Of a DNA stretch of 64,000 nucleotides, positions 24,965-36,420 are shown piece by piece; within the stretch, counting starts at the first letter, position 1, and every line of letters starts with the position of its first letter. The translations under genes were made by a program, and so were the position numbers. This stretch comes from Calliopsis andreniformis. Its lineage: Eukaryota; Arthropoda; Insecta; Hymenoptera; Andrenidae. The notes below the pieces were generated by a model. The model was not told the DNA's origin. It saw nothing but the letters and a program-made list of their open reading frames with translations, and made no database searches. The DNA is taken from contig NW_027480504.1 of assembly GCF_051401765.1 (NCBI RefSeq), positions 1 through 64,000 of the forward strand, read 5' to 3'.

Positions 24965-26720
24965 CTCTATCCTCAACCCTCAGACCTAATCCTCCATCCT
25001 CAATCCTCAATCCTCAATCCTCAATATTCAATCCTCAGCCCTCAAACCTCAATCCTGAATCCTCAATCCTGAATCCTCAATACTCAATCTTCAATCCTCA
25101 ATCCTTAGTCCTCAAACCACAATTCTGAAACCTCAATCGTGGATCCTCAATCTTCAATCCTCAATCTCCAACCCTCAATCTTCAATCCTCAATCCTCAAT
25201 CCTCAATCCTCAATCCTCAATCTTCAATCCTCAATACTCAATATTCAATCCTCTATCCTCAATCCTCAATCCTCAATCCTCAATCCTCAATCCTCAGTCC
25301 TCAATCCTCAATCCTCAATCCTCAGTCCCCAAACCTCAATCCTGAATCCTCAATCCTGAATCCTCAATCTTCGGCCCTCAGTCCTCAACAATCAGTTGTC
25401 AATCCTCAATCCTCAATCCTCAATAGAATATCCTCAGTTCAGAGTTTTCAATTCGCAATACTCAATCTGCAATCTTCAAATCTCTATCCACAAACATCAA
25501 TTCTCATCACTCAACACTCAACACTCAGTCCCCAATCCTCAATCTTCAATCCTCAATCCTCAATCCTCAATCGTCAATCTTCAATCCTCAATACACAATC
25601 TTCAATCCTCAATCCTCAATCCTCAATCCTCAATCCTCATTCTTCCATCCTCAATAGCCAATCCTCAATCTTCAATCCTCAACCATCAATACTCAATTCT
25701 GAATCCTCAATCCTCAATTTTCAATCCTCATTCTTCAATCCTCAATCCTCAATCCTCAATCCTCCATCCTCAATTTTCAATCCTCGATCCTCAATCCTCA
25801 ATCCTCAGTCCGAAATCCTCAATCTTCAATCCATAATCCTCAACCCTCAACCTTCAATCCTCAATCCTCAATCCTCAATCATCAATCCTCAATCTTCAAT
25901 CCTCAATACTCAATCTTCAATCCTCAACCCTCAATCTTCAATCCTCAATCACCAATCCTCAATCCTCAATCCTCAATCCTCAATCGTCAATCTTCAATCC
26001 TCAATCCTCAATCCTCAATCCTCAGTCCCCAAACCTCAACCCTGAATCCTCAATCCTGAATCCTCAATCTTCGGTCCTCAGTCCTCAACAATCAGTTGTC
26101 AATCCTCAATCCTCAATAGAATATCCTCAGTTCAGAGTCTTCAATTCTCAATTCTCAATCTGCATTCTTCAAATCTCTATCCACAAATATCAATTCTCAT
26201 CACTCAACACTCAACACTCAGTCCCCAATCCTCAATCTTCAATCCTCAATCCTCAATCCTCAATCCTCAATCTTCAATCCTCAATACTCAATCTTCAATC
26301 CTCAATCCTCAATCCTCAATCCTCAATCCTCATTCTTCCATCCTCAATAGCGAATCCTCAATCTTCAATCCTCAACCATCAATCCTCAATTCTGCATCCT
26401 CAATCCTCAATTTTCAATCCTTATTCTTCAATCCTCAATCCTCAATCCTCAATCCTCAATTTTCAATCCTCGATCCTCAATCCTCAATCCTCAGTCCGAA
26501 ATCCTGAGTCCTCAGTCCTCAAACCCCAATCCTCAACCCGCAGCCCTCATGCTCAATCCTCAATCCTCAATCCTCAATCCTCAATCTTCAATCCTCAATA
26601 CTCAATCTTCAATCCTCAATCCTCAGTCCTCAAACCTCAATTCTGAATCCTCAATCCTGAATCCTCATTCTTCAATCCTCAATACCCAATCCTCAATCTT
26701 CAATCCTCAATCCTCAATCC
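24965..26720 (+). repeat. Segment delta3
   Basis: Matches 13435-15190 at offset 11,530. It includes the 6-base unit TAATCC near 24987, the GGATCC landmark at 25141 and anchors 25422 and 26115. Small differences from delta1 include TCGGTCC for TCGGCCC near 26070. Confidence 0.82.
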
Positions 26721-27060
26721 TCAATTCTCAATCCTCAATCCCCAGTCCTCAGTCCTCATACCTCAATCCTCAAACCTCAGCCCTCATCCTCAATCCTCAG
26801 TCCTCAAACCTCAATTCTGAATCCTCAATCCTGAATCCTCATTCTTCGATCCTCAATACCCAATCCTCAATTCTCAATCCTCAATCCTCAATCCTGAGTC
26901 CTCAGTCCTCAAACCTCAATCCTCAACCCGCAGCCCTCATGCTCAATCCTCAATCCTCAATCCTCAATCCTCAATCCTCAATCTTCAATCCTCAATACTC
27001 AATCTTCAATCCTCAATCCTCAGTCCTCAAACCTCAATTCTGAATCCTCAATCCTGAATC
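26721..27060 (+). repeat. Insert separating delta3 from epsilon3
   Basis: The offset to the first composite jumps from 11,530 to 11,927 across this stretch, so about 397 bases are present here and absent near 15130. The extra sequence is satellite: TCAGTCC TCAAACC clusters and two TCAT-type 6-base units near 26783 and 26937. It resembles the segment around 2600-3110, so a copied satellite piece is more likely than foreign DNA. Confidence 0.7.
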
Positions 27061-29647
27061 CTCATTCTTCAATCCTCAATACCCAATCCTCAATCTTCAA
27101 TCCTCAATCCTCAATCTTCAATCCTCAATACTCAATCTGCAATCCTCAATCCTCAATCCTCAATCCTCAATCCTCAATCCTCATTCTTCAATCCTCAATA
27201 CCGAATCCTCAATCTTCAATCCTCAAACCTCAATCCTCAATTCTCAATACTCAATCTTCAATCATCAATATTCAATCTTCAATCCTCAATCCTCAATCCT
27301 CAATTCTCAATCCTGAATCCTCAATCCTGAATCCTCAAGCTTCAGCCCTCAGTCCTCAACAATCAGTTGTCAATCCCCAATCCTCAATAGAATATCCTCA
27401 ATTCACAGTTTTCAATACTCATTACTCAATTTGCAATCTTCAGATCTCTATACACAAACATCAATTCTCATCACTCAACCCTCAATACTCAGTCACCAAT
27501 CCTCAAGCTTCAAACCTATATCCCCAATCCTCAATCATCAATCCTCAATCTTCAATCCTCAATACACAATCTTCAATCCTCAACCCTCAATCCTCAATCC
27601 TCAATCCTCAGTTCTCAATACTCAATCTTCAATCATCAATATTCAATCTTCAATCCTCAATCCACGATCTTCAATCCTTAATCCTCAGCCCTCAATGTTC
27701 AATCCGCAATAACTAATCCTCAAATTACAATCCTCAATACTCAATCCTCAATCCTCAATCCTCAATCCTCAGCCCTCAAACCTCAATCCTGAATCCTCAA
27801 TCCTGAATCCTCAATACCCAATCTTCAATCCTCAATCCTCAGTCCTCAAACCACAATTCTGAAACCTCAATCCTGAATCCTCAATCTTCAATCCTTAATC
27901 TCCAACTCTCAAATTCAATCCTCAATCCTCAATCCTCAATCCTCAATCCTCAATCTTCAACCCTCAATACTCAATATTCAATCCTCTATCCTCATTCCTC
28001 AATCCTCAATCCTCAATCCTCAATCCTCAATTTTCAATCCTGAATCCTCAATCTTCGGCCCTCAGTCCTCAACAATCAGTTGTCAATCCTCAATCCTCAA
28101 TAGAATATCCTCAATTCACAGTTTTCAATACTCATTACTCAATTTGCAATCTTCAGATCTCTATCCACAAACATCAATTCTCATCACTCAACCCTCAATA
28201 CTCAGTCACCAATCCTCAAGCTTCAAACCTAAATCCCCAATCCTCAATCATCAATCCTCAATCTTCAATCCTCAATACTCAATCTTCAATCCTCAACCCT
28301 CGATCCTCAATCCTCAATCACCAATCCTCAATCCTCAATCCTCAATCCTCAATCGTCAATCTTCAATCCTCAATCCTCAATCCTCAATCCTCAGTCCCCA
28401 AACCTCAATCCTGAATCCTCAATCCTGAATCCTCAATCTTCGGCCCTCAGTCCTCAACAATCAGTTGTCAATCCTCAATCCTCAATAGAATATCATCAGT
28501 TCAGAGTTTTCAATTCGCAATACTCAATCTGCAATCTTCAAATCTCTATCCACAAACTACAATTCTCATCACTCAACACTCAACACTCAGTCCCCAATCC
28601 TGAATCTTCAATCCTCAATCCTCAATCCTCAATCGTCAATCTTCAATCCTCAATACACAATCATCAATCCTCAATCCTCATTCCTCAATCCTCAATCCTC
28701 ATTCTTCCATCCTCAATAGCCAATCCTCAATCTTCAATCCTCAACCATCAATCCTCAATTCTTCATCCTCAATCCTCTATTTTCAATCCTCATTCTTCAA
28801 TCCTCAATCCTCAATCCTCAATCCTCAATCCTCAATTTTCAATCCTCGATCCTCAATCCTCAATCCTCAGTCCGAAATCCTCAATCTTCAATCCATAATC
28901 CTCAACCCTCAACCTTCAATCCTCAATCCTCAATCCTCAATCATCAGTCCTCAAACCTCAATCCTCAATCGTCAGTCTTCAATCCTCAATAGTCAATCTT
29001 CAATTCTCAATCCTCAATGCTCAATCCTCAATCCTCATTCTTCAATCCTCAATACCCAATCCTCAATCTTCAATCCTCAATCCTCAATCCTCAATTCTCA
29101 ATCCTCAATCCTCAATCCTGAGTCCTCAGTCCTCAAACCTCAATCCTCAACCCGCAGCCCTCATGCTCAATCCTCAATCCTCAATCCCCAATCCTCAACC
29201 TTCAATCCTCAATACTCAATCTTCAATCCTCAATCCTCAGTCCTCAAACCTCAATTCTGAATCCTCAATCCTGAATCCTCATTCTTCAATCCTCAATACC
29301 CAATCCTCAATCTTCAATCCTCAATCCTCAATCCTCAATTCTCAATCCTCAATCCTCAGTCCTCAGTCCTCAAACCTCAATCCTCAAACCTCAGCACTCA
29401 TCCTCAATCCTCAATCCTCAATATTCAATCCTCAATCCTCAATCCTCAATACTCAATCTTCAATCCTCTATCCTCAGTCCTCAGACCTCAATTCTGAATC
29501 CTCATTCCTGAATACTCAATCTTCAATCCTCAGTCCCCAATCCTCAATCTTCAATCCTCAATCCTCAATACTCAATCCTCAATCCTCAATCTTGAATCCT
29601 CAATACTCAATCTTCAATCCTCAATCCTCAATCCTCAATCCTCAATA
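27061..29647 (+). repeat. Segment epsilon3
   Basis: Copy of 15134-17720 at offset 11,927. Anchors are at 27386, 28099 and 28484, the last two 385 bases apart. Copy-specific changes include TATACAC for TATCCAC near 27450 and CTATATCC for CTAAATCC near 27518, which alter the landmark block. Confidence 0.82.
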
Positions 29648-30372
29648 CTCAATCCTCAATCCTCAATCTTCTATCCTCAATAGTCAATCTTCAATCCTCA
29701 ATCCTCAATGCTCAATCCTCAATCCTCATTCTTCAATCCTCAATACCCAATCCTCAATGTTCAATCCTCAATCCTCAATCCTCAATTCTCAATCCTCAAT
29801 CCTCAATCCTGAGTCCTCAGTCCTCAAACCTCAATCCTCAACCCGCAGCCCTCATGCTCAATGCTCAATCCTCAATCCTCAATCCTCAATCCTCAATCTT
29901 CAATCCTCAATACTCAATCTTCAATCCTCAATCCTCAGTCCTCAAACCTCAATTCTGAATCCTCAATCCTGAATCCTCATTCTTCAATCCTCAATACCCA
30001 ATCCTCAATCTTCAATCCTCAATCCTCAATCTTCAATCCTCAATACTCAATCTGCAATCCTCAATCCTCAATCCTCAATCCTCAATCCTCATTCTTCAAT
30101 CCTCAATACCGAATCCTCAATCTTCAATCCTCAATCCTCAATCCTCAGTTCTCAATACTCAATCTTCAATCATCAATATTCAATCTTCAATCCTCAATCC
30201 ACGATCCTCAATCCTCAATCCTCAGCCCTCAATGTTCAATCCGCAATAACTAATCCTCAAACTTCAATCCTCAATCCTCAATCCTCAACCCTCAATCCTC
30301 AATCCTCAGCCCTCAAACCTCAATCCTGAATCCTCAATCCTGAATCCTCAATACCCAATCTTCAATCCTCAA
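29229..30372 (+). repeat. Copy of 20547-21690
   Basis: Matches 20547-21690 at offset 8,682 and also resembles 2482-3600 and 9855-10998. It lacks landmark anchors but carries the TCATGC 6-base unit near 29853. It overlaps the end of epsilon3, showing that the segment classes share edges rather than being discrete cassettes. Confidence 0.75.
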
Positions 30373-30376
30373 TCCT

Positions 30377-31572
30377 CAATCCTCAATCGTCAATCTTCAA
30401 TCCTCAATACACAACCTTCAATCCTCAATCCTCAGTCCTCAGTCCTCAAACCTCAATCCTCAAACCTCAGCACTCATCCTCAATCCTCAATCCTCAATAT
30501 TCAATCCTCAATCCTCAATCCTCAATACTCAATCTTCAATCCTCAATCCTCAGTCCTCAGACCTCAATTCTCAATCCTCATTCCTGAATCCTCAATCTTC
30601 AATCCTCAATCCCCAATCCTCAATCTTCAATCCTCAATCCTCAATACTCAATCATCAATCCTCAATCTTGAATCCACAATACTCAATCTTCAATCCTCAA
30701 TCCTCAATCCTCAATCCTCAATCTTCAATCCTCAATACTCAATCTTCAATCCTCAATCCTCAGTCCTCAAACCTCAATTCTGAATCCTCAATCCTGAATC
30801 CTCATTCTTCAATCCTCAATACCCAATCCTCAACCTTCAATCCTCAATCCTCAATCCTCATTCTTCCATCCTCAATACCCAATCCTCAATCTTCAATCCT
30901 CAATCCTCAATCCTCAATTCTGAATCCTCAATCCTCAATTTTCAATCCTCATTCTTCAATCCTCAATACCCAATACTCAATCTTCAATCCTCAATCCTCA
31001 ATCCTCAATTCTCAATCCTCAACCCTCAGTCCTCAGTCCTCAAACCTCAATCCTCAACCCTCAGCCCTCATCGTCAATCCTCAATCCTCAATCTTCAATC
31101 CTCAATACCCAATCCTCAATCCTCAATCCTCAGTCCTCAAACCTCAATTCTGAATCCTCAATCCTGAATCCTCCAACTTCGGCCCTCAGTCCTCAACAAT
31201 CAGTTGTCAACACTCAGTACTCAATAGTATATCCTCAATTCACAGTTTTCAATACTCAATACTCAATCTGCAATCATCAAACCTCTATCCACAAACATCA
31301 ATTCTCATCACTCAACCCGCAACACTCTGTCCCCAATATTCAGTCCTCAATCCTCAATCCTCAATCCTCAATCGTCAATCTACAATCCTCAATACTCAAT
31401 CTTCAATCCTCAGTCCTCAATCCTCAATCCTCAATCCTCATTCTTCAATCCTCAATACCCAACCCTCAATCTTCAATCCTCAATCCTCAATCCTCAATTC
31501 TGAATCCTCAATCCTCAATTTTCAATCCTCATTCTTCAAACCTCAATACCCAATACTCAATCTTCAATCCTC
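30377..31572 (+). repeat. Segment gamma3 with internal deletion
   Basis: Matches gamma1 at offset 18,456 up to about 30720, then at 18,205. This copy has therefore lost 251 bases relative to gamma1, across the stretch equivalent to about 12260-12515. The variant anchor AATAGTATAT is at 31223. Both sides of the loss are ordinary TCAATCC heptamers. Confidence 0.78.
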
Positions 31573-32362
31573 AATCCTCAATTATCAATCCTCAATCCTC
31601 AATCCTCAATCCTCAATCCTGAATCCTCAATCCTCAATCGTCAGTATTCAATCCTCAATACTCATTCTTCAATCCTCAATCCTCAATCCTCAATACTCAG
31701 TCCTCATTCTTCAATCCTCAATAAGCAATTTTCAATCTTCAATCATCAATCCTCAATCCTCTAACCTCAATCCTCAATCCTCAATCTTCAATCCTCAATC
31801 CTCAATACTCAATCTACAATCCTCAATCCTCAATCCTCAATCCTCATTCTTCCATCCTCAATACCCAATCCTCAATCTTCAATCCTCAATCCTCAATCCT
31901 CAATTCTGAAACCTCAATCCTCAATTTTCAATCCTCATTCTTCAATCCTCAATCCTCAATCCTCAATCCTCAGTCCTCAGCCCTCAAACCTCAATTCTCA
32001 ACCCTCAGCCCTCATCCTCAATCCTCAATCCTGAATATTCAATCCTCAATACTCAATCCTCAATACTCAATCTTCAATCCTCAATCCTCAGTCCTCAGAC
32101 CTCAATTCTGAATCCTCAATCCTGAATCCTCAATCTTCAATCCTCAATCCCCAATCCTCAATCTTCAATCCTCAATCCTCAATACTCAATCCTCAATCCT
32201 CAATCTTCAATCCTCAATACTCAATCTTCAATCCTCAATCCTCAATCCTCAATCCTCAATACTCAATCCTCAATCCTCAATCTTCAATCCTCAATACTCA
32301 ATCTGCAATCCTCAATCCTCAATCCTCCATCCTCAATCCTCATTCTTCAATCCTCAATACCG
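31573..32362 (+). repeat. Less repeated tail before the 32-kb junction
   Basis: This stretch contains heptamer combinations I do not find elsewhere in copy 1. Examples are TCAATCG TCAGTAT near 31637, TCAATAA GCAATTT near 31720 and TCTAACC near 31760. It recurs only in copy 2, from 63600 until the window ends. From about 31840 it resembles the gamma and alpha classes again. It is still in heptamer register and shows no gene. Confidence 0.7.
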
Positions 32363-32390
32363 AATCCTCAATCTTCAATCCTCAATCCTC
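32338..32390 (+). other. Junction between the two 32-kb copies
   Basis: Left of about 32363 the sequence is the tail class (ending TCAATAC CGAATCC); right of it the sequence equals that starting at 336. About 25 bases around the switch are shared by the tail and by the left flank of copy 1, and the 7-base register is unbroken. This fits a homologous or microhomology exchange within heptamers, though an assembler could join reads at the same place. Confidence 0.75.
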
Positions 32391-35300
32391 AATCCTCAAT
32401 CCTCAATCCTCAATCTTCAATCCTCAATACTCAATATTCAATCCTCTATACTCATTCCTCAATCCCCAATCCCCAACCCTCAATCCTCAATTTTCAATCC
32501 TCAACACTCAATCTGCAATCCTCAATCCTCAATACCTCAATCCTCAATCCTCATTCTTCAATCCTCAGTACCGAATCCACAATCTTCAGTCCTGAATCCT
32601 CAATCCTCAATTCTCAATCCTGAATCCTCAATCCTGAATCCTCAAGCTTCAGCCCTCAGTCCTCAACAATCAGTTGTCAATCCCCAATCCTCAATAGAAT
32701 ATCCTCAATTCACAGTTTTCAATACTCATTACTCAATTTGCAATCTTCAGATCTCTATCCACAAACATCAATTCTCATCACTCAACCCTCAATACTCAGT
32801 CCCCAATCCTCAAGCTTCAAACCTAAATCCCCAATCCTCAATCATCAATCCTCAATCTTCAATCCTCAATACTCAATCTTCAATCCTCAACCCTCAATCC
32901 TCAATCCTCAATCACCAATCCTCAATCCTCAATCCTCAATCCTCAATCGTCAATCTTCAATCCTCAATCCTCAATCCTCAATCCTCAGTCCCCAAACCTC
33001 AATCCTGAATCCTCAATCCTGAATCCTCAATCTTCGGCCCTCAGTCCTCAACAATCAGTTGTCAATCCTCAATCCTCAATAGAATATCCTCAGTTCAGAG
33101 TCTTCAATTCTCAATACTCAATCTGCAATCCTCAATCCTCTATCCTCCATCCTCAATCCTCATTCTTCAATCCTCAATACCGAATCCTCAATCTTCGATC
33201 CGCAATCCTCAATCCTCAATTCTCAATACTCAATCTTCAATCATCAATATTCAATCTTCAATCCTCAATCCTCGATCCTCAATCCTCAATCCTCAGCCCT
33301 CAATGTTCAATCCGCAATAACTAATCCTCAAATTTCAATCCTCAATCCACAATCCTCAATCCTCAATCCTCAATCCTCAATCCTCAACTCTCAAACCTCA
33401 ATCCTGAATCCTCAATCCTGAATCCTCAATACCCAATCTTCAATCCTCAATCCCCAGTCCTCAAACCACAATTCTGAAACCTCAATCGTGGATCCTCAAT
33501 CTTCAATCGTCAATCTCCAACCCTCAATCTTCAATCCTCAATCCTCAATCCTCAATCCTCAATTCTCAATCTTCAATCCTCAATACTCAATATTCAATCC
33601 TCTATCCTCAATCCTCAATCCTCAATCCTCAATCCTCAATCCTCAATCCTCAATCCTCAATCCTCAATCCTCAGTCCCCAAACCTCAATCCTGAATCCTC
33701 AATCCTGAATCCTCAATCTTCGGCCCTCAGTCCTTAACAATCACTTGTCAATCCTCAATCCTCAATAGAATATCCTCAGTTCAGAGTTTTCAATTCGCAA
33801 TACTCAATCTGCAATCTTCAAATCTCTAACCACAAGCATCAATTCTCGTCACTCAACACTCAACACTCAGTCCCCAATCCTCAATCTTCAATCCTCAATC
33901 CTCAATCCTCAATCGTCAATCTTCAATCCTCAATACACAACCTTCAATCCTCAATTCTCAATACTCAATCCTCAATCCTCATTCTTCCATCCTCAATAGC
34001 CAATCCTCAATCTTCAATCCTCAACCATCAATCCTCAATTCTGAATCCTCAATCCTCAATTTTCAATCCTCATTCTTCAATCCTCAATCCTCAATCCTCA
34101 ATCCTCCATCCTCAATTTTCAATCCTCGATCCTCAATCCTCAATCCTCAGTCCGAAATCCTCAATCTTCAATCCATAATCCTCAACCCTCAACCTTCAAT
34201 CCTCAATCCTCAATCCTCAATCATCAGTCCTCAAACCTCAATCCTCAATCGTCAGTCTTCAATCCTGAATAGTCAATCTTCAATTCTCAATCCTCAACGC
34301 TCAATCCTCAATCCGCATTCTTCAATCCTCAATACCCAATCCTCAATCTTCAATCCTCAATCCTCAATCCTCAATTCTCAATCCTCAATCCTCAATCCTG
34401 AGTCCTCAGTCCTCAAACCTCAATCCTCAACCCGCAGCCCTCATGCTCAATCCTCAATCCTCAATCCCCAATCCTCAATCTTCAATCCTCAATACTCAAT
34501 CTTCAATCCTCAATCCTCAGTCCTCAAACCTCAATTCTGAATCCTCAATCCTGAATCCTCATTCTTCAATCCTCAATACCCAATCTTCAATCTTCAATCC
34601 TCAATCCTCAATCCTCAATTCTCAATCCTCAATCCTCAGTCCTCAGTCCTCAAACCTCAATCCTCAAACCTCAGCACTCATCCTCAATCCTCAATCCTCA
34701 ATATTCAATCCTCAATCCTCAATCCTCAATACTCAATCTTCAATCCTCTATCCTCAGTCCTCAGACCTCAATTCTGAATCCTCATTTCTGAATACTCAAT
34801 CTTCAATCCTCAGTCCCCAATCCTCAATCTTCAATCCTCAATCCTCAATACTCAATCCTCAATCCTCAATCTTGAATCCTCAATACTCAATCTTCAATCC
34901 TCAATCCTCAATCCTCAATCCTCAATACTCAATCCTCAATCCTCAATCTTCTATCCTCAATAGTCAATCTTCAATCCTCAATCCTCAATGCTCAATCCTC
35001 AATCCTCATTCTTCAATCCTCAATACCCAATCCTCAATGTTCAATCCTCAATCCTCAATCCTCAATTCTCAATCCTCAATCCTCAATCCTGAGTCCTCAG
35101 TCCTCAAACCTCAATCCTCAACCCGCAGCCCTCATGCTCAATGCTCAATCCTCAATCCTCAATCCTCAATCCTCAATCTTCAATCCTCAATACTCAATCT
35201 TCAATCCTCAATCCTCAGTCCTCAAACCTCAATTCTGAATCCTCAATCCTGAATCCTCATTCTTCAATCCTCAATACCCAATCCTCAATCTTCAATCCTC

Positions 35301-35657
35301 AATCCTCAATCTTCAATCCTCAATACTCAATCTGCAATCCTCAATCCTCAATCCTCAATCCTCAATCCTCATTCTTCAATCCTCAATACCGAATCCTCAA
35401 TCTTCAATCCTCAATCCTCAATCCTCAGTTCTCAATACTCAATCTTCAATCATCAATATTCAATCTTCAATCCTCAATCCACGACCCTCAATCCTCAATC
35501 CTCAGCCCTCAATGTTCAATCCGCAATAACTAATCCTCAAACTTCAATCCTCAATCCTCAATCCTCAACCCTCAATCCTCAATACTCAGCCCTCAAACCT
35601 CAATCCTGAATCCTCAATCCTGAATCCTCAATACCCAATCTTCAATCCTCAATCCTC
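32363..35657 (+). repeat. Copy-2 equivalent of alpha1
   Basis: Equivalent to 336-3630. Anchors are at 32693, 33078 and 33764, and the GGATCC landmark is at 33490. No difference from copy 1 was seen at the landmarks or in the reading frames. Confidence 0.85.
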
Positions 35658-36420
35658 AATCCTCAATCCTCAATACTCAATCCTCAATCCTCAGTCTTCA
35701 ATCCTCAATACTCAATCTGCAATCCTCAACCCTCAATCCTCCATCCTCAATCCTCATTCTTCAATCCTCAATACCGAATCCTCAATCTTCAATCCTCAAT
35801 CCTCAATCCTCAATTCTCAATACTCAATCTTCAATCATCATTATTCAATCTTCAATCCTCAATCCTCGATCCTCAATCCTCAATCCTCAGCCCTCAATGT
35901 TCAATCCGCAATAACTAATCCTCAAATTTCAATCCTCAATCCACAATCCTCAATCCTCAATCCTCAATCCTCAATCCTCAGCCCTCAAACCTCAATCCTG
36001 AATCCTCAATCCTGAATCCTCAATACCCAATCTTCAATCCTCAATCCCCAGTCCTCAAACCACAATTCTGAAACCTCAATCGTGGATCCTCAATCTTCAA
36101 TCCTCAATCTCCAACCCTCAATCTTCAATCCTCAGTCCTCAAACCTCAATCCTCAACCCGCAGCCCTCATGCTCAATGCTCAATCCTCAATCCTCAATCC
36201 TCAATCCTCAATCTTCAATCCTCAATACTCAATCTTCAATCCTCAATCCTCAGTCCTCAAACCTCAATTCTGAATCCTCAATCCTGAATCCTCATTCTTC
36301 AGTCCTCAATACCCAATCCTCAATCTTCAATCCTCAATCCTCAATCTTCAATCCTCAATACTCAATCTGCAATCCTCAATCCTCAATCCTCAATCCTCAA
36401 TCCTCATTCTTCAATCCTCA

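Larger units (their letters stand above)
336..32362 (+). repeat. 32,027-base higher-order unit, copy 1
   Basis: Every landmark I checked in this interval recurs exactly 32,027 bases downstream, for example 666 and 32693, 1463 and 33490, 13018 and 45045, 31223 and 63250. The left edge was set by walking back from a shared landmark. Copy 1 and copy 2 agree back to about 336 and 32363, and the preceding bases differ (C at 335, G at 32362). The shared edge is ordinary heptamer sequence and stays in register on both sides. The unit is 2 bases more than a multiple of seven because it contains several 6-base and 8-base units. Confidence 0.93.

Noticed and set aside
26721..27060. Mobile element insertion causing the 397-base offset jump
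   Set aside because: The extra sequence is itself satellite heptamers, with no terminal inverted repeats, target duplication or coding capacity.
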